The position numbers and the translations under genes were made by a program. Below are positions 53,850 through 62,200 of a stretch of DNA of 64,000 bases, piece by piece. This stretch comes from Candidatus Obscuribacter sp. (GTDB lineage Bacteria; Cyanobacteriota; Vampirovibrionia; Obscuribacterales; Obscuribacteraceae), in assembly GCA_016712465.1 (NCBI GenBank), contig JADJQZ010000001.1, forward strand, positions 5,890,001 to 5,954,000, written 5' to 3'. Positions within the stretch are counted from its first letter, which is position 1, and the number at the start of each line of letters is the position of its first letter. The notes below the pieces were generated by a model, which saw nothing but the letters and a program-made list of their open reading frames with translations, had not been told where the DNA came from and made no database searches.

Positions 53850-55223
53850 ATGCCCAGTGCAATCGTGAATGCGCCCGGTAGAGCCCGCTCTCGCAAGTCT
53901 CGCTCCACCTTGCAAAATCTGGTTGCAGTCGGTCTCGATGGGAACAGCGCCGTCCGGCCGGTTCCGCAAGACAGCCGCTGGCAAGTGCTTACTGCCACCT
54001 GGTTGGGCGAAATGTTCGACGGCATGGACGCCTCTATCTATGTGCTGGTTATGCATCAGTGCCTGTCGGAACTTATCGGCGCCAGCGCCCATAGCGTGGT
54101 GGCACCGGTGGGGGCATTGGTGCTGGCTATTTTCATCATCGGCTGGGTGATAGGCGGCATCAGCTGCGGTATTCTGGCCGACTATTTCGGACGTTCACGT
54201 ATCATGCTCTGTACCATCCTGCTCTATGCACTGGCCAGCGGCCTTTGTGCATTCAGTCATAACTGGCAGGAACTGGCCTTCTATCGCTTTCTCGTGGGCT
54301 TCGGCATAGGTGGTGAAATCGGCATCGGCGCCGTCATGGTGGCAGAGACTTTCAAGACGAAATCGCGCATGCACGCGGCTTCCTTTCTGGCCAGCTCCTT
54401 CGCCTGTGGCTACTTGCTGGCGGCTGTGGCTAATTACTATATCGGCCACCTTGGCTGGCGCTATCTCTTTCTGCTGGGGGTGTTGCCGGCCCTGGTCACG
54501 GTTTACTTCCGCACCAAGTTGAAAGAACCCGAGCATTTCGAGGAAGTGAAGCGAGAAAAGCGCATTGCCAAAATGGTAGCGAGAGCAAGCGGTAATAGAC
54601 TAAAGGGTGCGGGTTTCACCCTGCCGCAAGTATTCTCGCAAAAGAACCGGCACAGCACCCTTGTGGCCATGGGTCTTTCCACAGCCGCCATCGTCGGTTA
54701 CTGGGCAGTGCTGGCCTGGCTGCCGGCCTGGGTGACACAACTTGTGGGCGGAGCTGCGGTGCACGAGCGCAGTCTGGCTGCCGTCACTATGAACATAGGC
54801 GGTTTGAGTGGTTCTCTCATAGCCGGCTTTCTGGTGAGCAAGTTAGGCAGAGCAAGAAGCTTCCGTCTGGCAAACCTGATGACTTTCTGCAGTTGCCTGC
54901 TGCTCTTCGGCACCGTCAAGCACTATGGAAACGAGCTTCTCATCCTGGTTTTCTGTATGGGCTTTTTTGCCCAGATGCTCTTTGCCCTCTTGTTCATTTA
55001 CGTGCCTGAACTCTATGAAGCAAAAATTCGTTGCACCGGTGTCACCACCAGCATCACCTGCGGCCGCATCCTATCGGCGGCGGCAGCGGTCCTGGGCGGG
55101 CAGTTGATAGCTCTATTGAACGGCTCCTATGCCTCAGCCGCCCTGCTGGTGTCCACTGTTTACTTGATGGGAGCGGCCGTCAGCTTCTTCATGCCCGGAC
55201 ACGCCGATCAGACAACGCTCTAA
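53850..55223 (+). CDS. MFS transporter (12-TM, sugar/organic acid type)
   Basis: 457 residues with about 12 membrane helices. The loop 2-3 signature is GILADYFGRSRIMLCTI, and the second half has GFLVSKLGRARSFRLA. The MHS/AAHS-like start TATWLGEMFDGMDASIY and FGIGGEIGIGAVMVAE suggest a proton-coupled organic acid or sugar porter. The N-terminal ~45 residues are a basic, hydrophilic extension. Neighbours give no substrate hint. Confidence 0.9.
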   Translation: MPSAIVNAPGRARSRKSRSTLQNLVAVGLDGNSAVRPVPQDSRWQVLTATWLGEMFDGMDASIYVLVMHQCLSELIGASAHSVVAPVGALVLAIFIIGWVIGGISCGILADYFGRSRIMLCTILLYALASGLCAFSHNWQELAFYRFLVGFGIGGEIGIGAVMVAETFKTKSRMHAASFLASSFACGYLLAAVANYYIGHLGWRYLFLLGVLPALVTVYFRTKLKEPEHFEEVKREKRIAKMVARASGNRLKGAGFTLPQVFSQKNRHSTLVAMGLSTAAIVGYWAVLAWLPAWVTQLVGGAAVHERSLAAVTMNIGGLSGSLIAGFLVSKLGRARSFRLANLMTFCSCLLLFGTVKHYGNELLILVFCMGFFAQMLFALLFIYVPELYEAKIRCTGVTTSITCGRILSAAAAVLGGQLIALLNGSYASAALLVSTVYLMGAAVSFFMPGHADQTTL

Positions 55224-55264
55224 CTCTAGCGCGGCCCTGCGATTCAAACAGGAGCCAATTGAGA

Positions 55265-56677
55265 TCAGTCTTTAATTTGCGCCGCGTCTCTAGCAATGGC
55301 AGCTTTGACGTAGCTGAGCACTACCGGATTCAATACCAGGCAAAATATCAAAATAGTGGCTGCCACAAAAGTCAGATAGACAGCCAGAACCGATTTGAAT
55401 AGAGCCATAGCCACAAACATCAGACAAATGCCAAGACAGCAAAGCATAACGAGCAGTCGTCGAAAATAGTCAGTGCTCATAGGTCTTCTCTGCAAATGAT
55501 GGCGGAAAAGCGAGAGGGCAGATGAGAGGGACAGGGAGAGCGCAGTAAAGAGCAACAGGGGCGCAAAGCTTCCCACACCAGGAAACCGCTGCCGCCAATC
55601 ACAGTACAACCAGGACGGTGCTTGAACTAGCGAGAATCCGAGTGAGGGACCAACCAACAAAAGCGGTCGCCCCGCAAACAAATCGCTAGTAGCCACTACC
55701 AGAAGACCAATTATGGCACCAATGGAACAAGCAAGTGCACTATTTTTGAGCCTGGCAAGCACCAGATGACGCTCATTTTTAAAGCGCAGTCGACTCAGGA
55801 GAATCAGATGCTCGACGATCATTTGAAAAAACAGAACTACCAGATAGACGGCAATCGGCAAAAGAATTGCGCCGGCAATGTGTGACTCATTCAATTCATG
55901 ATGGAAAGTTAGACAGCTGAAGAGATAGGCGAGCGGCACCGTCAAAGACAGAAGGAGACAGTAAAAACCCAGATTGGCAGGCACGACATTGAGCAAGGCG
56001 GATGCTGCATGAGAACGACTGCGAGCCTGGAGCAAGCCTTGCATGGAACTGGTCCGATTTGGATTCAGGCGCAAGGATTCCTGGAAATGTTCAATCGCCT
56101 CCTGTACGCGCTCTGGACTGTCCAGATCGTGCCAGGCGACTTGCTCGTGCACAAGAGCATTCTCAGGATATCGAGCTAACAAATCTTGCAAGACGCTTTC
56201 AGCGGCTGTCAGTCTGCCGTCATACAAAAGGCGCAGGTAAAGCTGTTGCATGGCCGGCAACGAATGCGGCTCAAGAGCAAGGGCCTGCCTGGCCAGTTCC
56301 AGACCCCGGGGAGCACCAAGCGGCAAGATCGCAGCCAGGAAGACCAGATAAGTGCAAGAATCAGGCTCAAGCCTGAGCGCTTCCTCTATTGCCAATTCAG
56401 CTTCTATTACCTGACCCTGGCTGAGACAAGCTGCGGCCAGGACATAATTTGCATAGGCAGAGAGGGGGTTAAGACTGAGAGCCCGTCCGGCTAACTGCTG
56501 CGCTTCCTTAAAGCCACCAAGATTGCACCGGCAAGCGGCAAGCAAGGTGATGCCGTCCACATCCTCGGGGCACAGAGCCAGATGCTTCCGTACCTCCAGT
56601 TCAGCCTGGGCATATTTGCCCAGGTTGAAAGCGACCCGCGCCCTCTCGATAAATCTAAAGCCATCGCCATTGGTCAT
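55265..56677 (-). CDS. TPR protein with C-terminal membrane helices
   Basis: 470 residues from the ATG at 56677, which has GGATGAG before it; the frame runs to 56773. Cytoplasmic TPR array at about 10-230 (AELEVRKHLALCPEDVDGITLLAACRCNLGGFKEAQQLAGRALSLNP, AIEEALRLEPDSCTYLVFL), then about six to seven membrane helices (FYCLLLSLTVPLAYLF, AILLPIAVYLVVLFFQM, CSIGAIIGLLVVATSD, FAPLLLFTALSLSLSSALSLF, LCCLGICLMFVAMALFKSVLAVYLTFVAATILIFCLVL). I recognise no family for the membrane part. Neighbours run divergently. Confidence 0.78.
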   Translation of the reverse strand: MTNGDGFRFIERARVAFNLGKYAQAELEVRKHLALCPEDVDGITLLAACRCNLGGFKEAQQLAGRALSLNPLSAYANYVLAAACLSQGQVIEAELAIEEALRLEPDSCTYLVFLAAILPLGAPRGLELARQALALEPHSLPAMQQLYLRLLYDGRLTAAESVLQDLLARYPENALVHEQVAWHDLDSPERVQEAIEHFQESLRLNPNRTSSMQGLLQARSRSHAASALLNVVPANLGFYCLLLSLTVPLAYLFSCLTFHHELNESHIAGAILLPIAVYLVVLFFQMIVEHLILLSRLRFKNERHLVLARLKNSALACSIGAIIGLLVVATSDLFAGRPLLLVGPSLGFSLVQAPSWLYCDWRQRFPGVGSFAPLLLFTALSLSLSSALSLFRHHLQRRPMSTDYFRRLLVMLCCLGICLMFVAMALFKSVLAVYLTFVAATILIFCLVLNPVVLSYVKAAIARDAAQIKD

Positions 56678-56849
56678 AAGCTCATCCGGAGCGCTACTTA
56701 AGTTCGACTGCCAGCTAATATACCCAGGTCGACTGCGCGCATACAGAAGGGGGGAGAAACACCATAGACACAACCACCCACGCGGTATATATTCGCTTCA
56801 TCCAACGGCCAAACCCCCTTACCCCCGTTTCTTTCCGAGGCCCCAGAAG

Positions 56850-58070
56850 TTGGTTTCACATTCAAATTTTGAAATTTCACATGCACCGGCCGAAGCATCC
56901 GCAGACGCTTCTAGCGCTTTTCACAGCGACTACTATGCCTCAACCATCGGTGCCCGCTCCGGCCAGTCCGACGCCGTTAAGTTCTCTTCCGCCATTCCAG
57001 CCGAAGCGCCGCCGCCGGCAGGACTCAGTGCTGCCGCCTGGTCACAGATGAGCCAGTGGGTGGGCGAAAACAAACAGGTGAACATCTCAACCCCGGGTGA
57101 CGGTCAGGTACCGGACTACATCATCGGCGCCAACGGCGACATGGTAGCTAACCCAGCCAAAACCACACCCAACCCGGACGGCTCCATCACCGTTCAGATG
57201 GACGGCAGCAAAGGCGATGCCGCTTCTCTGCAGGCCGCCAAAGAACTGAAAATTGCAGTCATACAAGAGAAGATCTTCTACTGGCAGAAGGCCCATCCCA
57301 ACGAGACCAATATTCCAGGTTACCTGGAAGGTATGCTGGCAGCGGCCCAGAGTGCGCCAGTCACTCCCGCCGGCGGCGACAGCCAGCGCCCGCAACCGGT
57401 GCAGCAGGCCAGACCGGAAGTACAGCCGCAAGCACAACCGATGCAGACGGCGGCACCGTCCCGCAGCTATGGTCTGGGCGGCGGAGAAAAAGTAGGAAAC
57501 AGCAGTATCGGCACAGCACCGACTTCAGGCTATCGCTCCGGCAGTTTTGAGCCAAACGGACCCATCGACAGAACAGCCATTCCCAAACCGGTGGAGGGCG
57601 ACCTCAACATCAAGGGACCGCCTTCGGCAAACGCCGACCAGATTCAAACCTTCCTGGAAAAGATGGGTTCACCGGCAGCGAAGGAAGCCGGCTTCTCACA
57701 GGCACTCTACACAGCCTGCACGGAGCGCGGCATCGACCCGGCTGTAGCCGTGGGTTTCTTCCTGCAAGAGTCTACTTGCGGCCGCTACGGTCGCGCCCAC
57801 GACAATCACAGCCTTGGCAATATCAAAGGCAGAGCACCGGAGTCAGGCGGCACCGACGGCACTTTCAGGCGCTATGACACCTGGGCGGAAGGGGCCAGGG
57901 ACTGGGCCCGCCTGATTGACGAATCCTATGTGCAGAAGCGCGGTTTGAGCACCCTTTCCCAGGTGATCGGGGTGTACGCGCCGTCCAGCGACGGTAACAA
58001 TGAAAACCGCTACGTGGCCACGGTTAAAGGCGTCGTAGAAAACTTCAAACAGCAGAACGCCACAGCCTGA
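56850..58070 (+). CDS. Glucosaminidase-like peptidoglycan hydrolase with Pro/Gln linker
   Basis: About 406 residues if read from the TTG at 56850, which has GAGG nine bases upstream; the open frame reaches 56523, but that part lies opposite the TPR gene and has no domain. The C-terminal domain (last ~130 residues) resembles the lysozyme-like glucosaminidase/GH73 fold: FLQESTCGRYGRAHDNHSLGNIKGR with the probable catalytic Glu, then FRRYDTWAEGARDWARLIDESYV. A Pro/Gln-rich linker separates it from an unrecognised N-terminal domain (SQMSQWVGENKQVNISTPGDG). No signal peptide is visible, so how it leaves the cytoplasm is unclear. Confidence 0.72.
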   Translation: MVSHSNFEISHAPAEASADASSAFHSDYYASTIGARSGQSDAVKFSSAIPAEAPPPAGLSAAAWSQMSQWVGENKQVNISTPGDGQVPDYIIGANGDMVANPAKTTPNPDGSITVQMDGSKGDAASLQAAKELKIAVIQEKIFYWQKAHPNETNIPGYLEGMLAAAQSAPVTPAGGDSQRPQPVQQARPEVQPQAQPMQTAAPSRSYGLGGGEKVGNSSIGTAPTSGYRSGSFEPNGPIDRTAIPKPVEGDLNIKGPPSANADQIQTFLEKMGSPAAKEAGFSQALYTACTERGIDPAVAVGFFLQESTCGRYGRAHDNHSLGNIKGRAPESGGTDGTFRRYDTWAEGARDWARLIDESYVQKRGLSTLSQVIGVYAPSSDGNNENRYVATVKGVVENFKQQNATA

Positions 58071-58116
58071 TGCTTCCGTTCGAAGCCACCGCCTTATGCC
58101 TTGAAGCCACCGCCGA

Positions 58117-59025
58117 CTACTTGAGCTCTACTTTGGTACCGTACATATCTTGCAGCATATCCACCTGACCTTTGGTCAAAAACAGATTCTTGCTCAATGC
58201 CACCTTTTTGTATGAAGCCGGAGCGGTTAGCAGAGAATCTTTGAAGGTGAAGCGGCGATCAAGGATGCGGCAATCGAGAATGTTCTCGGACTTGCCGCCG
58301 GGAAGATAGTAATAGGCATTTACCGGTACGCCTGGCAGGTCAATAAGATTGTGCAATTTGGCAATAATCTGACTGACCGGTCTGGCATAGCCAAGGTCTA
58401 AAGACATAAGTTCGGGCGTCAACTTGGTACCGTGCCGGTTACCGGCATCGTCGTTACCATCGTAGGTAAAAAGACCGGAGCCTCCCACCGCCTCAATCGG
58501 GGGGAAGCGATAGACAATAAGCTTGTCAGTGCCCCTGGTCATGCGCTTCTGGGAGAGAACCTTACGCATATCAGCGGCATAGGAAATGTGATTTGTAAGC
58601 AATAAGTCACCCTTGAGGAACTCCGCCAGACCAACTTCCGAACGTTCCCTGCGATCGCCGCGCCAGACCTGCACCTGCCACTTAGGCGCTCTGGCCGCCA
58701 GAACAAAGCCGGCAGTTGCCGAGGATACCCTGATGGCATCAGGCGAAAGCCAAATCTCATAGACCCCACTGGCTTCGGTTTGCTGGGTCACTTTCAGACC
58801 ACGGTGCAAAGACTCCTGCGCCAGGGCCGCCGAAGTAAGAATCGAGGGACTGCCGGTAGGCCAAGCGGCGGCAAGGGCGGCCAGGGCGGTAAAGGCGGTG
58901 CCGGCAGCAAGGGCGGTAACGTCTGTAACGGCGGCAAGTATGGCCCACAATCGCGACCGTGAGTAAAGCTTCGGAAAATACTTCAAATCAATTTCCTCAA
59001 GCCGCAAAAGCCCCAAGAAATACAA
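58117..59025 (-). CDS. Secreted hypothetical protein
   Basis: 302 residues. A hydrophobic Ala-rich segment (LWAILAAVTDVTALAAGTAFTALAALAAAWPTG) acts as signal peptide or anchor. The mature part is beta-rich: SGVYEIWLSPDAIRVSSATAGFVLAARAPKWQVQVWRG, VPVNAYYYLPGG and TKGQVDMLQDMYGTKVELK. The style recalls outer-membrane lipoprotein-carrier folds, but similarity is too weak to assert. Converges with the glucosaminidase gene. Confidence 0.65.
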   Translation of the reverse strand: MYFLGLLRLEEIDLKYFPKLYSRSRLWAILAAVTDVTALAAGTAFTALAALAAAWPTGSPSILTSAALAQESLHRGLKVTQQTEASGVYEIWLSPDAIRVSSATAGFVLAARAPKWQVQVWRGDRRERSEVGLAEFLKGDLLLTNHISYAADMRKVLSQKRMTRGTDKLIVYRFPPIEAVGGSGLFTYDGNDDAGNRHGTKLTPELMSLDLGYARPVSQIIAKLHNLIDLPGVPVNAYYYLPGGKSENILDCRILDRRFTFKDSLLTAPASYKKVALSKNLFLTKGQVDMLQDMYGTKVELK

Positions 59026-59056
59026 TTATACGCACTGGGGGTTCTGGAAATCGCCC

Positions 59057-60076
59057 CTAGTGCAAAGGAGCAAAAAGCATCTTATGGTCGGAGTTGGCGC
59101 TGTCGGCGGGCGCAATAGTGAACTGAACGCCTGGTAGGAGCGCCCCTATTTGCTTGATCTGAGCTGGTGAAAACTGCTTGCCGGAAAGACTTAAACTGGT
59201 CACCCTGGAGCCCCGCAAAGTGCCGAAATCCTTTACGGCAAGGGGCGCCCCCTCGAGATCTACCACCTCGATGCTCTTCATTTTCTTAATCAGGGACAAG
59301 CCCCGCGCCGTCACTTTCGACTGGCCAAGACCAATATGCCTTAACTTCGGCAAGGTGGTCAGGTGCTCCAGGGCAGCATCGTCGACGCCGGATTTATCGA
59401 GATAGAGTACCTCCAGATTCTTGAACTTAGAAATAGCACGAAATCCCTCCGAGCTGACTTTATTGAAAGATAGATCAAGTTCCCTCAACTTCGACAAACT
59501 CTGCATTTGATTGAAGCAGGTACCATCAATCATGTTCATTGGCAGGCTGAGAGACTCAAGATTGACGAGCCCCTTGAGGGGCACAATCTGCTCATCAGAG
59601 AGTTCAGCTCCTTCCAACTCAAGGCGTCGAAGCCCCTTCAAATGCAGCAACTGTGAGAAACAGTTCTCAACCGGCACCATAAGAGAGGTTTTGCCAAAGG
59701 AGAGCCCATCAAAACTATTGGGATCAAGCAAATTGAACAGGTCCGGGTGCTCCAGGAGATGATAAGAAGGGAAAAAATAGATTCTTGCGTGCTCGGGCAA
59801 TTTGAAGGTTCTGACCCCACGTGCATCTCCCAGCCCGCTTCCGGGCTTGGCAAAGACTACGTCACAGTGCCAGGGCAAATCGCCTGGTTGTGCATCGACA
59901 TAGAAATAGAGTTTGCCCACCGACACTTGTGCTGGAAAAACCAACGCCCGACTTACCACTTTGCCGGCTCTAGGTTGTGGAACACCAGAAGGCTTGGCAC
60001 CGGAGGCTGCCATGTTCACCCCCACCAGGCCGCTTAGCAGAGTCGCCGCCAACATGAAACCAAACAGCCTAGTCAT
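59057..60076 (-). CDS. Secreted leucine-rich repeat protein
   Basis: 339 residues with signal peptide (LFGFMLAATLLSGLVGVNMA). The C-terminal half is LRR units of about 23-24 residues: LKGLRRLELEGAELSDEQIVPLKGLVNLESLSLPMN, LSKLRELDLSFNKVSSEGFRAISKFKNLEVLYLDKSGVDDAALEHL and KSIEVVDLEGAPLAVKDF. LRRs bind proteins; partner unknown. Same strand as the preceding unknown gene, 31 bases apart, so likely one operon. Confidence 0.87.
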   Translation of the reverse strand: MTRLFGFMLAATLLSGLVGVNMAASGAKPSGVPQPRAGKVVSRALVFPAQVSVGKLYFYVDAQPGDLPWHCDVVFAKPGSGLGDARGVRTFKLPEHARIYFFPSYHLLEHPDLFNLLDPNSFDGLSFGKTSLMVPVENCFSQLLHLKGLRRLELEGAELSDEQIVPLKGLVNLESLSLPMNMIDGTCFNQMQSLSKLRELDLSFNKVSSEGFRAISKFKNLEVLYLDKSGVDDAALEHLTTLPKLRHIGLGQSKVTARGLSLIKKMKSIEVVDLEGAPLAVKDFGTLRGSRVTSLSLSGKQFSPAQIKQIGALLPGVQFTIAPADSANSDHKMLFAPLH

Positions 60077-60594
60077 GGGCAGACCATGAATTGAGGACCA
60101 TTGCCATTGACACCAGAAACCACATCTACCGGGGAGCTTACTTCATAGTAACCGGGAACCTCCCGGAAATCACTACACATATATGCCTCCTTTAGGAGGA
60201 TAGACAACGCCTTAACTCAACTGGACTGTTTCGGGTAATCATTCCAATTGATGATGCCGCTGGCAAAGGCGAGAGTTATTATAAAAACGTTCGAAGCGAG
60301 GTCATTCACACAAAAGAGCAGAAGCACCGAACAGAACTTAAAACGAAATAGCAGACCACCTGAACGGACTCAATCCCGCCGGGAACTGATTTCAACCTCA
60401 TCCAAGTACACTCTTGTTCAATCTTCTTGTCCTCTTTGAAATGTGGTGTTTTGATCGACAAATTTTAGAAACGGCCGTCCCAAGCATAACCCTCTTAAGG
60501 GCTTAATTTCGGGGACTGCCGTTTCTTTCTTTTTACAATAGCTGAGTGCCGCAGCGGACTAAACGGTCGCTTCCACCTGCATCGAAAAGCAGTA
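60077..60594. other. Intergenic region with small palindromes and a plus-strand terminator
   Basis: About 518 bases. The first 120 hold two small hairpins, CCGGGA-ACC-TCCCGG (60152-60166) and CCTCC-TTTA-GGAGG (60186-60199), in the promoter side of the LRR gene. The middle is AT-rich with a weak TTATTATAAAA. The last part is the terminator listed separately. No convincing ORF. Confidence 0.5.
60468..60535 (+). terminator. Strong Rho-independent terminator on the plus strand
   Basis: GAAACGGC-c-GTCCC (60468-60481) pairs with GGGAC-t-GCCGTTTC (60512-60525) with one mismatch, and TTTCTTTTT follows on the plus strand. No plus-strand gene is annotated upstream within 500 bases, so it either ends a small RNA or serves the minus-strand amidohydrolase poorly. 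Confidence 0.6.
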
Positions 60595-61548
60595 CTAAAG
60601 CCGCAAGAGTCGCTCGGCAGTCCTGAAGCAAACCTTCTCACGTTGCTCCCTACTTATCGGGGCTTCTTCAATGAATCGCGCGGCCACCAGTGCATCTTCA
60701 TAGGGAAAGTCTGTCGAGAACATAACGCTGTCTTCACCTAGCTCCAGCAAAGAACAAAGCAAGGGACCGTTGGCACAAACACCGGATGTGGTGACGACAA
60801 TATTCTTGCGGATATATTCCGAAGGCGGCTGCTTCATGGCTCTGCCGGCGCTGGTAGTCTGCGCTCTGCTGTCAAGACGCCAGAGTTCAAAGGGCAGCGT
60901 TTCACCCATATGACCGAGAATTACTTTTGCCTGCGGAAATTTCTCAAAGACGCCTCCGAAGACGAGCCTCAGCGCATGGGTTGCCGTTTCGCATGTCCAG
61001 CTCCAGGTTGCACCGGAGAGTTCTCTGCGCCCGGAGAACATATGGGGTTCGTCATAGAGCAAACCTGGATGAAGATATAGGGGCACCTGCAATTCCATCA
61101 GCTTCTCCCAGAAGGGCTGAAAGCTGGGATGGTCCAGATAAGTTCCACAGGTGTGTCCATTTACCAGGGCGCCGACAAAACCCAGGTCTTTCACACAACG
61201 CTCTAACTCGCGAGCGGCCTGGACGGGATCTTGCAAAGCCACACAGGCAAAGCCTCGATAGCGCTTCGGATGGCGAGCGATCTGAGCAGCAAGAAAGTCA
61301 TTGACGCTGCAGGCGGCTTTCGTCGCCCTGCCAGTGTCGGTTTCCTGCTGCACCCCTGGAGCGGTCTGCGAGAGAACAGCAATTTCAATATCGCAAGCAT
61401 CCATGACTTGCAGGCGTTTCTCATCGAATTCAGGCAAGAGTTTTTCAACGGCAGCCAGAACGGCCGGATCAAACTCTCCGGCAACTGCACTGAGATACTT
61501 CTCAAAGCCGGGGCCATTGAAATGCTCTTCCAGAGCAATTTTTCTCAT
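60595..61548 (-). CDS. Amidohydrolase-family decarboxylase/hydrolase (ACMSD/gamma-resorcylate decarboxylase type)
   Basis: 317 residues, the size of the ACMSD group of metal-dependent TIM-barrel enzymes that decarboxylate aromatic acids. Metal-site motifs: EEHF near the N-terminus (Glu/His), LYLHPGLL, VILGHMGETLPFELWRLD and the catalytic Asp in FSTDFPYED. Substrate unknown; gamma-resorcylate-like acids fit the EEHF variant. GAGAAAAAT precedes the ATG. It is alone on its strand. Confidence 0.88.
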   Translation of the reverse strand: MRKIALEEHFNGPGFEKYLSAVAGEFDPAVLAAVEKLLPEFDEKRLQVMDACDIEIAVLSQTAPGVQQETDTGRATKAACSVNDFLAAQIARHPKRYRGFACVALQDPVQAARELERCVKDLGFVGALVNGHTCGTYLDHPSFQPFWEKLMELQVPLYLHPGLLYDEPHMFSGRRELSGATWSWTCETATHALRLVFGGVFEKFPQAKVILGHMGETLPFELWRLDSRAQTTSAGRAMKQPPSEYIRKNIVVTTSGVCANGPLLCSLLELGEDSVMFSTDFPYEDALVAARFIEEAPISREQREKVCFRTAERLLRL

Positions 61549-61761
61549 GAGTATTTCTGTCCTTTCCGGAATTGCCTGTCAGCGAGAATACAAGTATTGA
61601 TACGATAGCAGAAAACCCTTCCATAGAATTTTTAAAGACGCACTACCAGAATGCCCTGGTCCAAAGAATCGGAGCGACGGTTCCTAATCCATACAACTTT
61701 TGCAATATTGAAGATATTGAGTTATAACAAAATTGAACCGAAGCACAAGCGGAAAGATAAT

Positions 61762-62199
61762 ATGACACCACCAGATTCCAAAAGACTCATGCTACGCCGC
61801 CTGGAGCCACTGATTTTCATTGGTTTCAATCTGCTGCTTTTCGGTTCTTTTGCCATCGTCTATATAAAAGCAGACAACACTTTACTAAAAGCCTGCATGG
61901 CCAGACGGGTTCCGTTTAATTCAAACATTTGGAGGGCTTCCCTTGAATCGGAAACTTCTGCTGAACCGGTGCGAATCGATATGGTGGACGATTTGCTCAC
62001 AAGGCACAAGCTGACAGGTGCCTCCAGAGCTGAAATCGAACAACTTCTAGGCAAGCCAGCCAAAACAAGTCATTTCTCAGAGTATGAATACGTTTACTGG
62101 CTCGGACCAGAGCGAAGGTTCATGAGTATCGATTCGGAATGGCTCTGCCTCAAGTTTTCTAACAACCAGGTTACAGAAGCCCGAATACTTGCTGATTAA
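61762..62199 (+). CDS. Small membrane-anchored BamE/SmpA-like protein
   Basis: 145 residues from the ATG at 61762, chosen for the GGAAAG seven bases upstream (frame open to 61651). One N-terminal membrane helix (LIFIGFNLLLFGSFAIVYI), then a domain with GASRAEIEQLLGKPAKTSHFSEYEYVYWLGPE...LCLKFSNNQVTEARIL, the pattern of the SmpA/OmlA (BamE) fold. No lipobox Cys, so it is not a standard BamE. Role unknown. Convergent with the last gene, separated by one base. Confidence 0.75.
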   Translation: MTPPDSKRLMLRRLEPLIFIGFNLLLFGSFAIVYIKADNTLLKACMARRVPFNSNIWRASLESETSAEPVRIDMVDDLLTRHKLTGASRAEIEQLLGKPAKTSHFSEYEYVYWLGPERRFMSIDSEWLCLKFSNNQVTEARILAD

Positions 62200-62200
62200 C

